A DNA stretch of 64,000 nt from Candidatus Brevundimonas colombiensis (GCA_029202665.1 CP119326.1:3038001-3102000); one strand, 5' to 3'. Positions 52,241 to 61,832 are shown, numbered from the stretch's first letter. Notes: generated by a model not told the origin, from the letters alone. Numbers and translations are program-made.

Positions 52241-53338
52241 GTGCGTATTCTTCAGGTCATCGAGCCGTCCGGCGGCGGCTCGGGACGTCATGTCGTCGAT
52301 CTGACCGCCGCCCTGATCGACGCGGGCCACCAGGTCGCCCTCGCCTATTCGCCGCTTCGCGCCGAACGGCGGTTCGAGGCCGAGGTGGCGGCCCTGCCCC
52401 TGACCGCCGTCGCACGGCTGCCGTTGCGTCGTGCAGCCGGTCCCTGGGATATTCCTGCCCTCAGGGCCCTGAACCGACTGATCGCCCGGCTTGGCCCCTT
52501 TGAAATCCTGCATGGCCACAGCGCCAAGGCCGGGGCCCTGGTGCGTCTGGCCCAGGCGCCGGGGGCCGCAAAGGTCTATACGCCCCACGCCCTGCCGATG
52601 ATGGGCGCCGGCCGCCTGTCCAGGATCGTGGCCGGGGTCACGGAAAGCCTGCTGGCCCACTCAACGACCGACGCCGTTATCGCCGTCTCTAGCGAGGAGG
52701 CCGCCGTCGCGCGCCGATACAGCCTGCCCAAGGATCGTCTGCACGTCGTGCCGAACGGTCTGGCCGCCTCGCCTCGGCCCGACCGCGCCGCCGCTCGCCG
52801 CGCCATGGGCGTCCCGGATGCCGCCCTGGTCGTCGGTTTCGTGGGCCGATTGTGTCGACAGAAGGATCCGGTGCGTTTCGCCCGCGCCATGTGCATGGCC
52901 AAACGGTCCAATCCCCGGCTTGTGGGCGTCATGATCGGACATGGCGAACTCGCGACCGCCGTGTCGAAAGAGGGCGGTGAGGCCGTACGGTTACTGGGCG
53001 ACACCGACGCACGCGGGCTGATGGCGGGTTTCGACCTGTTCGCCCTGACCAGCCGTTACGAAGCCGACGCCTATGCCTTGATTGAGGCCGCGGCTCTGGG
53101 CCTGTCCATCGTCACGACCGACGTCGGCGGCGCCGGTCGCCTGATCGTTGCCGGCGCGCGCATCGACCGCCTGCCGGTGGATACGTCTGCCCAAGACCTG
53201 GCCCAGGCGATCCTGTCCGCCCTGGCCCGCCCGCCAAGGCTCTGCGCGGCGGCGGCCCTTCCATCGGCCGCGCAAATGGCGGCGCAAACGGCGGACGTCT
53301 ATCGTCGGGCCTTCCAGCGGCGCCGCCTGGGTGGATGA
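52241..53338 (+). CDS. Glycosyltransferase (GT4 family)
   Basis: 365 residues with a GTG start. The N-terminal acceptor domain begins MRILQVIEPSGGGSGRHVVD; the C-terminal nucleotide-sugar domain has VVGFVGRLCRQKDPVRFARA and, in place of the usual E-x7-E, FALTSRYEADAYALIEAAAL (the first Glu of the E-x7-E is in EADAY, the second in LIEA). It forms a two-gene plus-strand unit with the next glycosyltransferase (8-base overlap). The sugar and acceptor are unknown. Confidence 0.85.
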   Translation: MRILQVIEPSGGGSGRHVVDLTAALIDAGHQVALAYSPLRAERRFEAEVAALPLTAVARLPLRRAAGPWDIPALRALNRLIARLGPFEILHGHSAKAGALVRLAQAPGAAKVYTPHALPMMGAGRLSRIVAGVTESLLAHSTTDAVIAVSSEEAAVARRYSLPKDRLHVVPNGLAASPRPDRAAARRAMGVPDAALVVGFVGRLCRQKDPVRFARAMCMAKRSNPRLVGVMIGHGELATAVSKEGGEAVRLLGDTDARGLMAGFDLFALTSRYEADAYALIEAAALGLSIVTTDVGGAGRLIVAGARIDRLPVDTSAQDLAQAILSALARPPRLCAAAALPSAAQMAAQTADVYRRAFQRRRLGG

Positions 53339-54392
53339 GCCGATCCTGATCAACGGGCGGTTCCTGACCCAGCCCCTCAGCGGCGTGCAGCGTTACGCCC
53401 GCGAGATCGTCCGCGCGCTGGATCGGCTGCCGGACGCCGAGCGTCGCTACCGGCTGATGGTCCCCAGCGGCGCCGATCCCATGCCCCTGGATCGGATCCC
53501 GGTCCGCCGGCTGTCGGGCTCCGGCGGTCATCTGTGGGAACAGGTCCGCCTGGCGGACGCCGCGCGCAACCATCGCCTTCTGTCCCTGTGCGGCGCCGGG
53601 CCGGTCGGCCACGCGCGTCAGGCGGTGGTGATCCATGACGCCGCCGTCTTTCGCCGACCCGACCTGTTTCGCTCCCGCTACGCCCTGGCGCATCGGGTTC
53701 TGGGCCGACGACTGGCGAAACGCGCGCGGCTGGCCACGGTCTCGCGCTTTTCCCAGGCCGAACTGGCGGCCGTACTGAACCTGGCGCCCGACGCCATCGC
53801 CGTCGCGCCGAACAGCGCCGATCACCTGCGGGACATCATCCTGGACAGGGATATCCTGCGGACGCTGGACGTGTCGGACCGCCGCTATTTCGTCTGCATC
53901 GGCAATCAGACGCCGAACAAGAACCTCGCCGTGGCGGCCCGCGCCCTGGGCCGCCTTGCCGATCCCGACCTTCGGCTGGTGCTGGTCGGCGCCCGCCTGA
54001 GCGGCGTGACCCGCGCATCGCCCGCCCCCGCCGATCCGCGCATCATCCCGGCCGGTCGGCGCACGGACCAGGAGATCGCCGCCCTGTTGAGCGGCGCGAC
54101 AGGGCTGATCTTCCCCAGCCTCTACGAAGGCTTCGGCATCCCGCCGCTGGAGTCCATGGTCCACGGCTGCCCCGTGATCGCCTCCGACATTCCCGCAACG
54201 AGAGAGGTCTGCGCCGACGCCGCCCTCTATTTCGACCCGACCAACGACGCCGCCCTGTCCGACCGGATGCAGACGCTGCTGAACAACCCGGACCCCGCGC
54301 GTCTCCAAGCGGGCCGACGCCGCGCCGACGCCTACAGCTGGTCCCGATCCGCCGAAATCCTCGACGCCCTCCTGGACAGGACCTGGCCATAG
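53331..54392 (+). CDS. Glycosyltransferase (GT4, mannosyltransferase-like)
   Basis: 353 residues from GTG 53331, which overlaps the previous gene. GRFLTQPLSGVQRYAREIVR at the N-terminus is typical of GT4 enzymes that resemble WbdA-like mannosyltransferases. The C-terminal domain has YFVCIGNQTPNKNLAVAARA and FPSLYEGFGIPPLESMVHGC (E-x7-E). Its last 61 bases overlap the 3' end of the minus-strand glycosyltransferase. Confidence 0.85.
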   Translation: MDEPILINGRFLTQPLSGVQRYAREIVRALDRLPDAERRYRLMVPSGADPMPLDRIPVRRLSGSGGHLWEQVRLADAARNHRLLSLCGAGPVGHARQAVVIHDAAVFRRPDLFRSRYALAHRVLGRRLAKRARLATVSRFSQAELAAVLNLAPDAIAVAPNSADHLRDIILDRDILRTLDVSDRRYFVCIGNQTPNKNLAVAARALGRLADPDLRLVLVGARLSGVTRASPAPADPRIIPAGRRTDQEIAALLSGATGLIFPSLYEGFGIPPLESMVHGCPVIASDIPATREVCADAALYFDPTNDAALSDRMQTLLNNPDPARLQAGRRRADAYSWSRSAEILDALLDRTWP

Positions 54393-55543
54393 ATCGCCAG
54401 ATGGGCCTCGATCACCGCCGCCTCGGTCCAGCGCGGCGCCCCGGACGCGGCGAACCGCCAGGGTTCAGGCGCCGACATCGCCGCCTGCATCGCCTGCGTC
54501 AGGGCCGCGACATCGCCCGGTTCGACCAAGGCCGACGCCCCCGCCCTCTCCGCCGCCTCGGGCAGTCCGCCGATGCGCGAGGCGATGACGCCCTTCCCCT
54601 GCTGCACGGCCTCCGCCACCGCCCGCCCGAACGGCTCGGCCCACAGCGCCGGCGCGACCAGCACATCCACCGTCGGCCAGAAGTCGACCGCCCCGACCTG
54701 TCCCAGCCAGGCGATGCGCGGATCGGAAAACCCGGCCCGCAGCCGCGCCAAATAGGCCGCATCGCCGCGCCCCGCTATCCGCAGCCGCCAATCCCCCTTC
54801 AACCGCGTCGTCGCCCGCAGCAGGGTTTCGATCCCCTTTTCCGGCTCGACCCGCCCCAGAAAACCGAAGGTCAACACCGGCGCCTGCGACCACGGCGGCC
54901 GCCGCGTCCGGGCCATCGGCGATGCGGCGTTGCCGATGACCGAGCCTGCGCTGGCGCGAAAATAGCCGGCGTCGCGATGCGCCTCCAGAACCGGATGGCT
55001 CAGGCCGATCACATGATCGACCCCTTGCGACCGCGCCCGCTTCCCGGCCGTCAGCATGATGCAGGACGCGCACCGCCGCGAGCAACGGGCCCCGTGCCGA
55101 AACATCGACGCCCGCGCGCACATCATCGACCAGTCCCGCAGGGTCTGAACCAGCGGCAGCCCCCGCCGCGCCGCCGCCCGATGGACCGACAGCGAAAACC
55201 CGGTCGTCAGATGCAGATGGATCAGATCGGGCCGAACCTGCGCCGCCACCCGATCCACCACGCCGTCCATCAGCGGATTGGCCGCCTCCAGCCCATGCCA
55301 CAGCGCCCGTTCCGCCGCCCCGCGCGTCTCGCCGTCATAGGGCCAGTACAGGTTCCTCAACCGCCGCCGATGAACGGCGACGCCCCCCGCCGTATGCTCC
55401 ACGGCGGCGTCGCCGGGCGACAAGGTCAGCACCGAGGTCTCCACGCCCGCAGCGGCCAGACCCTCGGCCAGTTGCGCCACGCTGCGTTCGGCCCCGCCGA
55501 TGTCGGCCGGGGGATACAGGGTGTTGACGATCAGCACCCTCAT
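54332..55543 (-). CDS. Glycosyltransferase (GT4 family)
   Basis: 403 residues. RVLIVNTLYPPADIGGAERS begins the acceptor domain; LTFGFLGRVEPEKGIETLLR and VLVAPALWAEPFGRAVAEAV belong to the donor domain, with E-x7-E partly preserved. A cysteine cluster (CSRRCASC) is unusual and could bind metal. It is the last gene of the minus-strand run flippase-glf-GT2-polymerase-GT4, coupled to the previous gene by ATGA. It overlaps a convergent glycosyltransferase by 61 bases. Confidence 0.85.
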   Translation of the reverse strand: MRVLIVNTLYPPADIGGAERSVAQLAEGLAAAGVETSVLTLSPGDAAVEHTAGGVAVHRRRLRNLYWPYDGETRGAAERALWHGLEAANPLMDGVVDRVAAQVRPDLIHLHLTTGFSLSVHRAAARRGLPLVQTLRDWSMMCARASMFRHGARCSRRCASCIMLTAGKRARSQGVDHVIGLSHPVLEAHRDAGYFRASAGSVIGNAASPMARTRRPPWSQAPVLTFGFLGRVEPEKGIETLLRATTRLKGDWRLRIAGRGDAAYLARLRAGFSDPRIAWLGQVGAVDFWPTVDVLVAPALWAEPFGRAVAEAVQQGKGVIASRIGGLPEAAERAGASALVEPGDVAALTQAMQAAMSAPEPWRFAASGAPRWTEAAVIEAHLAIYGQVLSRRASRISADRDQL

Positions 55544-56775
55544 GGCGGCGTCGCACTGCGCCAGGCCAGGGCGGCGATCAGACAGGACAAGAAGACGAAC
55601 CCCGCCCCCTGCGTCAGGTCCTCGGCGAACATCGCGACCAGCAGATAGGCAGACAGCGGCGTAAAAGCGTCCATCCGCGCTGCGGACGCCAGATGCAGGG
55701 CCAGAAGCCCGACCGCCGCCGCCGCCCCGACCGTCCGCGCCATGAACAGATAGCCGTTGTGACTGACCGACAGGGCGCGATCGGCGCCCATGTCCTGCGC
55801 CGTGGTCCAGCCCACACCCCCGGGCCGATCCGCCGCCTGATCCAGCGTCCGTCGCCAGGTCTCGACCCGACCGGCCAGATTGTCCGCCAGCGCCGCCCGG
55901 TCGAACCGCTCGGCGAAGCGCATATCGTCCAGATCGGCGCCGCCCTGCAGCATCAGCACCCCCGCCGCGACGACGCACAGCGCCAGAACCGAGGCCGCCA
56001 CATTGAACCGCTCGCGCCATCGCCAGCCGACCGCGATCCGCGCCAGCCAGGCGACGCCCGCCGCCGCCAGACCCGCCCGCGACAGGGTTCCCGCGAACCC
56101 CGCCAGGACAAGACCCGCTCCGGCCCAGGTCGCGACGCCCCGCGTCCACCGCCCGCGCGCCAGGGCGATCCCCGCCGGAATCGCCAGACCGATCATGGCC
56201 ATGGCGGCGTTCGGATGCTCGGCCAGGGTCGTGATCCGCACCTGGGCCGCGACGGTCGTGACCACGGCGCGCGGCGAGGCCAGCCCCACGGCCTGCAACG
56301 CCTCGCGCCCGACCAGCAGCGACAGCCCCGACGTCGCCACATGAACCGCCGCGCCCGCCAGGACCGCCGCGAAGAACAGGCGTCTGCTCGCCTCATTCCG
56401 CGCGATCAAAGCCGCAATGGGCGGCGCGACCAGGCTGGCGGCGATCCATCGAAACCAGAAGGCGGCGTCCCCGGCATCGAACGACGCGCCAACCGCCGAC
56501 TGCTGCGCCAGCATCGTGACCGTCAGGAAGAAGGCGGCGCCCCAGCCGACGGCGCGCAGCGTCGGCGTCATCCGCCGAAACTCCACCAGCGTCATCGGCA
56601 GGGCGATCAACAGCGCCAGATCGCCCAGACGCGGCCCGCTGAGGTGTCCCGGCGTCAGGAACAGCGGCGCCGTCGCGCCCAGCCCCAGCAGAACTAGACA
56701 CGTCCGCCCATAGGCCGCCCTGACCTGCGACCAGCGCAGACGGCGCGGCTGCCCGGCGGCTACAGCCCCGTGCAA
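55540..56775 (-). CDS. O-antigen ligase/polymerase-like membrane protein
   Basis: About 411 residues with ten or more membrane helices and a large periplasmic loop near AERFDRAALADNLAGRVETW then RRTLDQAADRPGGVGW. VSHNGYLFMARTVGAAAAVG near the end fits the Wzy/WaaL O-antigen ligase domain. TTG at 56773-56775 is preferred because GAGG lies 7 bases upstream; a GTG at 56842-56844 would overlap the previous gene by 85 bases. It likely polymerises or ligates the polysaccharide made by this cluster. Confidence 0.72.
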   Translation of the reverse strand: MHGAVAAGQPRRLRWSQVRAAYGRTCLVLLGLGATAPLFLTPGHLSGPRLGDLALLIALPMTLVEFRRMTPTLRAVGWGAAFFLTVTMLAQQSAVGASFDAGDAAFWFRWIAASLVAPPIAALIARNEASRRLFFAAVLAGAAVHVATSGLSLLVGREALQAVGLASPRAVVTTVAAQVRITTLAEHPNAAMAMIGLAIPAGIALARGRWTRGVATWAGAGLVLAGFAGTLSRAGLAAAGVAWLARIAVGWRWRERFNVAASVLALCVVAAGVLMLQGGADLDDMRFAERFDRAALADNLAGRVETWRRTLDQAADRPGGVGWTTAQDMGADRALSVSHNGYLFMARTVGAAAAVGLLALHLASAARMDAFTPLSAYLLVAMFAEDLTQGAGFVFLSCLIAALAWRSATPP

Positions 56776-57677
56776 AACTCGACCTCGGGATCGAAGCGCG
56801 CGCCGTCCAGCACCCCGGCGACCAGTACCCCCGCCTTCCTCCACCGCCCCTTCAGCGCCAGCCCGCCCGCTATCCGCAGCCGCGACGCGGCATAGCGCAA
56901 CGCCGATCCCGCCCCCTCGTGCCGCCGCTTGGCCAGGATGATGTTGCGGGTCAGATAGCGGTGCAGCCGCTCCCGTTTAGCGTCCGGCTCGGTCTCGATG
57001 CTCAACCGACCCGGCGCGGCGCGGACGTGGATCACCCGGCTGGCGGCGACCAAATGCCCCGGCCCGTCGCGCGACAGCCGCAGCGTATATTCCGTATCAT
57101 CGCCCCAGATGAACATCGGCGCCAGCGGCAAACCGTGCCGCACGACCGCCGCTCGACCGACCAGCAGCGACACGAAGGTCGCCTGTCGCACCGGGATCAG
57201 CCCCCGCTCCAGACGCTCGCCCCAGGCCGGATAGCCCAGCACATTCTCCCGCCGGTCGATCTCCGGCGTATTGGTCAGATGGCCTTCGGGCGAGCGGACG
57301 CTGGAACATAGAAAGGCGGGCGCCGCCCCCTCGCGGACCAGCGACGTCTCGGCCGCCAACAGCGCCTCCAGCGCATCGGGCGCGGCCAGCACGTCGTCGT
57401 CCATCAGCCACAGCCGTTCGGCCCCCGCCTGCATGGCCGCACGAATCCCGGCGTTGAACCCGCCCGCCCCGCCGGTGTTGGTGGCCATCCGCACCACGGT
57501 CGCCCGCCCCGCCCAGGCGTCGGCCAGCATCTCGGCGGCGCCGTCGTCGCTGGCGTTGTCCACCACGATCAGGCCGTCGCACGGCCGCGTCTGGGCGAAC
57601 AGATGCGCCAGACATTGCTCCAGCAGGGCGCGCCGGTTCCAGGTCACCACCACCGCGAAGACGACGGGCGACCTCAT
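56760..57677 (-). CDS. GT2-family glycosyltransferase (galactofuranosyltransferase-like)
   Basis: 305 residues. VVFAVVVTWNRRALLEQCLA, GLIVVDNASDDGAAEMLADA, then NTGGAGGFNAGIRAAMQAGA and LWLMDDDVLAAPDAL (DDD metal motif) and FIWGDDTEYTLRLSRDGPG. The GGAGGFN and DDD pattern resembles GlfT-type galactofuranosyltransferases. It follows the UDP-galactopyranose mutase gene by ATGA overlap, which supports galactofuranose as the donor sugar. Confidence 0.82.
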   Translation of the reverse strand: MRSPVVFAVVVTWNRRALLEQCLAHLFAQTRPCDGLIVVDNASDDGAAEMLADAWAGRATVVRMATNTGGAGGFNAGIRAAMQAGAERLWLMDDDVLAAPDALEALLAAETSLVREGAAPAFLCSSVRSPEGHLTNTPEIDRRENVLGYPAWGERLERGLIPVRQATFVSLLVGRAAVVRHGLPLAPMFIWGDDTEYTLRLSRDGPGHLVAASRVIHVRAAPGRLSIETEPDAKRERLHRYLTRNIILAKRRHEGAGSALRYAASRLRIAGGLALKGRWRKAGVLVAGVLDGARFDPEVEFCTGL

Positions 57678-58822
57678 GCCGCTGCGCCCATAACGGCCGG
57701 CGCCAGCGTCTTTTCGACCAGGCTCAGGGCCCGCCCCACCGCCTGATCCATATTGTAGTAGCGGAAGTCGGCCAGCCGCCCGGCGAACCAGACCCTGCCC
57801 GCCAGCGACCGCCCCATCGTCCGGTATTCGTCGGCCAACCGCCCCGACGCCTCGGACAGGACCGGATAGTGCGGCTCGGTCACGCTGGGAACATGGGCCA
57901 TCGGATATTCGGTGACGAGGGCGGTCGTCGCCCTCGCCTCCCTCGTCAGATGGCGGAAATCGGTGACGCGGGTGAAGTCGGGCGCCTGGGGATGGTTGAC
58001 CGTTCCGACCGGCAGGCCGTCGCGGACATCCACGGCCCGATGCGCGAACCGCACGCTGCGATAGGGCAAGGCGCCCGCCGACCGGCCGAAATAATCGTCC
58101 AGCGGCCCGCAATAGACCATCCGGGTCCACGTCGTCGGCTCGACCTCGGCCATCGCCGTGTTCAAGGACACATGGATGTTCGGGTGATCCAGCAGCCGCG
58201 CGAACAGGGCCGAATAGCCGTCGCGCGGCATGGCCTGATGACGGTCGGTGAAATAGCGGTCGTCGTGCCCGACCACCACCGGCGCCCGGGCCAGGACGGC
58301 GGGGTCCAGATCTGCCACCGGCACGCCCCATTGTCTGGCCGAATAGCTGGCGAACACCTTGTCGAACACATAGTCGGCGACGCGCCTCAGATCGGGGTCG
58401 TCCGCCGCCGCCCTCAGGTCGTGGATGGTCGGCCGCGCGTCCCGGCCGAACGCCCGGACCAGTCGTTCGGACAGCCGCGCCGCCGTCGCCTCCGGGAACA
58501 GCATCCGCAGCGACGTCAGGTTGAACGGCAGCGGAACCAGCCGCCCGTCGATCCACCCTTGCACCCGATGTTCATAGGGTCGCCACGCCGTGAACCGGCT
58601 CAGATAATCGAAGATGCGGTCGCTGTTGGTGTGAAAGACGTGCGGCCCATAGGGATGGATCAGACGCCCGCCCTCGTCGCGGCGATCATGGGCGTTGCCC
58701 CCGACATGATCGCGCCGGTCGATCACCAGCACGCGCTGATCCAGGCCGCGCGCCAGCCGTTCGGCGACCACCGCCCCGGTGAACCCCGCCCCCACCACCA
58801 GCCAGTCATATCGCCGGGACAT
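57674..58822 (-). CDS. glf: UDP-galactopyranose mutase
   Basis: 382 residues. FAD-binding WLVVGAGFTGAVVAERLARG at the N-terminus, then DRRDHVGGNAHDRRDEGG, GPHVFHTNSDRIFDYLSRF, RQWGVPVADLDP and FRYYNMDQAVGRALS at the C-terminus are diagnostic for Glf. It makes UDP-galactofuranose in the cytoplasm. Neighbours (flippase upstream, GT2 downstream, polymerase) show the sugar is used in a surface polysaccharide. Confidence 0.95.
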   Translation of the reverse strand: MSRRYDWLVVGAGFTGAVVAERLARGLDQRVLVIDRRDHVGGNAHDRRDEGGRLIHPYGPHVFHTNSDRIFDYLSRFTAWRPYEHRVQGWIDGRLVPLPFNLTSLRMLFPEATAARLSERLVRAFGRDARPTIHDLRAAADDPDLRRVADYVFDKVFASYSARQWGVPVADLDPAVLARAPVVVGHDDRYFTDRHQAMPRDGYSALFARLLDHPNIHVSLNTAMAEVEPTTWTRMVYCGPLDDYFGRSAGALPYRSVRFAHRAVDVRDGLPVGTVNHPQAPDFTRVTDFRHLTREARATTALVTEYPMAHVPSVTEPHYPVLSEASGRLADEYRTMGRSLAGRVWFAGRLADFRYYNMDQAVGRALSLVEKTLAPAVMGAAA

Positions 58823-60077
58823 GACGGCTCCGTGCGGGAAACAGGGCGCCCCAATGGCCTTTCAGACAGGCCGCGCAGATCAGGACGACCGCCGCCTCGC
58901 CCACGATCCTGGCCCCGGCCGTGCCGACCGCGCCGAAGTTCGGGGCCAGCGCCCAGGCCGCCCCCAACGTCGCCGCACATCCCACAGCCGTCATCGCCGC
59001 GAACCGTCCGTCCATCCGCAGCGACGTCATCAGATGCAGGCCCAGCACCTGGCTGATCGCCACCAGCGGCAGGGTCGCGGCCAGCAGACGCAAGGGCGCC
59101 TCCGCCCCCATGAAGGCCGCGCCGAACAGGCCGCGCATCAGCATCGGCGCCGCGATCATCAAACCTGTGGCCACCACCGCCGCCGCCCCGAAGGCGCTGA
59201 CCAGCGTCCAGCGCGCGGTGCGAAAGGCCGCGATGGGATCATGCGTCAGCAGGGCGGCGATCCGGGGCGCGATCACCCCCGCCAGCGGCCGCATCTGCGA
59301 CCCGGCGGCCGAGACCAGCCGATCCGCGACCCCATACAGCGCCGCCTGCGTCGGCCCGGCCAGGACGGCGACCACGAACACGGCCGCCCCCGTATAGGCC
59401 GCGATCACCGCGCGGCTGAGAAACAATGCGCCTTCCTGACGCAACGCCCCGACCACCGCCGACCACGACGGCCGCGCGATCCGCTCCCTGCGCCATACCC
59501 CCACGCCGCCGACCGCCACGCCACACCAGACCCCGGCGGCCTGCACCGCCAAGGCCCCGGCCACGCCCGATCCGGGCCACGCCAGGATGGCCAGGGCCGC
59601 CGCCAGAATGAAGCCGACCTCCCGCATCGCCATCGGCGCCGGATTTCTGATCCCCTGAAAATACCACAGCAGGCCGGCCCCCTGGCCGACGCCCAGCAGG
59701 ATCGCCATGGCCGTCGCCCCGCCCACGCCGCCCAGCGCCGGGGTCAGGATCGACAGACCCAGACCCACGCCTATGGCGGGCGGCACCAACAGAGCCCGCA
59801 CCGCAACCGCCCGGCCGACGATCCGGCCCCTGTCCGCCGGACGCGCCGCGATGTCGCGCGGGCCGGACACCGACAGGCCATAGTCCACGACCACCGAAAC
59901 GATCAGCGCCAGCGACAGACCCGCCGCATAGACGCCGAACCCCTCGACCCCCAGCCGTCGCGTCAGAACCGGATAAAGCAGCAGGGGCGCGGCGTAACGG
60001 GCGATGTGGGCGACATACAGCCAGCCAACGTCGGCCACGCTGCGCGCAGACAGTCCTCGCCGCCGCTCCCGCCCCAC
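58806..60077 (-). CDS. Wzx-type polysaccharide flippase
   Basis: 423 residues with about twelve membrane helices. LYVAHIARYAAPLLLYPVLT, RRLGVEGFGVYAAGLSLALI and ALFLSRAVIAAYTGAAVFVV fit the MOP/PST exporter superfamily. It moves lipid-linked repeat units across the inner membrane. The start is GTG at 60075-60077. Its end overlaps the glf start by 17 bases. It is the first gene of the minus-strand polysaccharide operon. Confidence 0.85.
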   Translation of the reverse strand: MGRERRRGLSARSVADVGWLYVAHIARYAAPLLLYPVLTRRLGVEGFGVYAAGLSLALIVSVVVDYGLSVSGPRDIAARPADRGRIVGRAVAVRALLVPPAIGVGLGLSILTPALGGVGGATAMAILLGVGQGAGLLWYFQGIRNPAPMAMREVGFILAAALAILAWPGSGVAGALAVQAAGVWCGVAVGGVGVWRRERIARPSWSAVVGALRQEGALFLSRAVIAAYTGAAVFVVAVLAGPTQAALYGVADRLVSAAGSQMRPLAGVIAPRIAALLTHDPIAAFRTARWTLVSAFGAAAVVATGLMIAAPMLMRGLFGAAFMGAEAPLRLLAATLPLVAISQVLGLHLMTSLRMDGRFAAMTAVGCAATLGAAWALAPNFGAVGTAGARIVGEAAVVLICAACLKGHWGALFPARSRHVPAI

Positions 60078-60157
60078 CTGTCGCCCCCGACACTCAACCT
60101 TGGCGGGACGTTACACACGCGATACGCACCCCGGCAAGGGTGGCGCCCTCACTGGGA

Positions 60158-60571
60158 TCAGCCGAAACGCCCCTCGGCCCAGCGCACCGCGAAATAGCCG
60201 CCGGTCGCCGACGCGGCCGTCAGAACCGTGCCCCACATCAGGTCGATCAGCGTCAGCCGGGTCTGCCACACCGACAGGGTCGCCTGATTGGTCAGGTCAT
60301 AGGTGGCGTAGGCGACGAAACCCAGCACCGCCCCGTTCAGCGCCGCCCGCGTCCAGGCGCCGTCCTTCAGCGCCGGCGCGATGGCCAGAAACACCGTCCC
60401 GGCGATGGAGATCAGATAGAAGGCCACGGCCGCCTTCATGTCCGGCCTGTCGGCCATGATCGACCCGATGACGGGCTTGTACAGCCGGTCGGTCATCGTC
60501 GTCAGCCAGACGAAGTCGATGGCGGCGAAGGTCAGACCGGCCCCCAGATAGGCCGCGACATATTTGATCAT
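60158..60571 (-). CDS. DUF2177 family membrane protein
   Basis: 137 residues with four membrane helices. AIDFVWLTTMTDRLYKPVIG and FVAYATYDLTNQATLSVWQT are typical of DUF2177. It lies 10 bases after the CFA-synthase-like gene, and such proteins are commonly found next to these lipid-modifying enzymes, so a membrane-lipid role is likely. Confidence 0.88.
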   Translation of the reverse strand: MIKYVAAYLGAGLTFAAIDFVWLTTMTDRLYKPVIGSIMADRPDMKAAVAFYLISIAGTVFLAIAPALKDGAWTRAALNGAVLGFVAYATYDLTNQATLSVWQTRLTLIDLMWGTVLTAASATGGYFAVRWAEGRFG

Positions 60572-60581
60572 GCTCGTGTCC

Positions 60582-61634
60582 TCAAACAGGTTTCAGTCGG
60601 TAATGGCTGACCGCCCAGGTCCGGCCCCCGTCGTTGCCGAACAGGCCCGCCGTCGCCAGATAGAACCGCCGCCAGCGCCGGGTCCAAAGCCGGGCCTCGT
60701 CGCCATAGGTCTCGCGCATCAACACCGCGACCCGGTCGGCGTTCCGATCCATATTGGCCAGCCAGTCGTTGGCGGTCCGGGCGTAGTGACCGCCGTTCCA
60801 GGTCCATTCCTGCTCCACCGCGAACAGGTCGGGGAACTGGCGGATCAGGCCGTGGCTGGGCATGACGCCGCCGGTGAAGAAGTGCTGGGCGATGAAGTCG
60901 CCGCTGTCGGTGTGGTCGAACCGATAGGGGGCGTCGCGGTGGGTGAAGACGTGGATGAACATCCGCCCGTCGTCCTTCAACCAGCCCCGCGCCTTGGTCA
61001 GCAGGGCGCGCCAGTTGGCCATATGTTCGAACATCTCGACCGACACGATCCGGTCGAACCGCTGCTCGGTCTCGAAGGCGTTCATGTCGCGCGTGATGAC
61101 GGTCAGGTTGCTCAAGCCCCGCGCCGCCGCCTGGGCCTCGATATGGCCGCGCTGACCGTGGCTGTTCGACACCGCCGTGATCCGGGCGTTCGGATAGACC
61201 TCGGCCATCCACAGCGACAGCGAACCCCAGCCGCAACCCATCTCCAGGATCGTCTGCCCGTCCTTCAACTCGGCATGGGCACAGGTCTCGGCCAGCGCCG
61301 CTTCTTCCGCCTGATCCAGCGTCTCGCGTCCGGTTGGATACAGGCAGCAGGAGTATTTCAGCCGCTGGCCCAGGCACAGTTGAAAGAACTCGGGCGGCAG
61401 TTCGTAATGCTGCTCGTTCGCCGCATCGGCGTGTTCGGCGATGACGCGCTGGGCCATGTCACGCGCGAACGCCGCCTCGTCGTGCGGCCCATCGCGATCC
61501 AGCCGCTTCCTCGCCTCCGTCACCAGGCTTTCGATCGCGGGACGGGTCACGAAATCTGGAAAAGGCGCGTCCTGAAGCTGGCGAATGGCGACATTGGTCA
61601 GGTTCATCGGCGCGTCCTTGATCGTCGCCTTCAA
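60582..61634 (-). CDS. Cyclopropane-fatty-acyl-phospholipid synthase-like methyltransferase
   Basis: 350 residues (340 from the internal ATG at MNLTN). HYELPPEFFQLCLGQRLKYS, then LEMGCGWGSLSLWMAEVYPN (SAM), RFDRIVSVEMFEHMANWRA and FFTGGVMPSHGLI match the CFA-synthase/SAM superfamily. The protein lacks the roughly 100-residue N-terminal domain of canonical Cfa, so it is the short bacterial form. Its product on membrane lipids is unproven. It precedes DUF2177. Confidence 0.82.
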   Translation of the reverse strand: MKATIKDAPMNLTNVAIRQLQDAPFPDFVTRPAIESLVTEARKRLDRDGPHDEAAFARDMAQRVIAEHADAANEQHYELPPEFFQLCLGQRLKYSCCLYPTGRETLDQAEEAALAETCAHAELKDGQTILEMGCGWGSLSLWMAEVYPNARITAVSNSHGQRGHIEAQAAARGLSNLTVITRDMNAFETEQRFDRIVSVEMFEHMANWRALLTKARGWLKDDGRMFIHVFTHRDAPYRFDHTDSGDFIAQHFFTGGVMPSHGLIRQFPDLFAVEQEWTWNGGHYARTANDWLANMDRNADRVAVLMRETYGDEARLWTRRWRRFYLATAGLFGNDGGRTWAVSHYRLKPV

Positions 61635-61736
61635 CAGCAGGCTTCACAGCAATACGACCGCCCGCCGCCAGCGGATGCCCGCGCCCTTGAATCCCGGCCC
61701 GGCGATGCCGACATCGAACGTCTGCGCCGCACGGTT

Positions 61737-61832
61737 TTCAGACGAAGTGCACACATTGCACCGTGTTTTCATCGGCTGGGATTGAGAGCATTCAGACGAT
61801 TCAGACTCTGTTTTTCGTCTCCGCCGTCTGAA
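61737..61832. promoter_or_regulatory. Divergent promoter region with repeated TTCAGAC and a GTGCA...TGCAC palindrome
   Basis: TTCAGAC occurs at 61737-61743, 61791-61797 and 61800-61806, with its reverse complement GTCTGAA at 61826-61832. A 15-base inverted repeat with arms gtgca/tgcac lies at 61747-61761. These sites sit in the 299-base gap between the CFA-like gene and scoA and are probably operators for one or both. Confidence 0.5.

Noticed and set aside
58779..60197. Plus-strand open frame of 472 codons
   Set aside because: It is Arg/Gln/His-rich antisense of the flippase gene.
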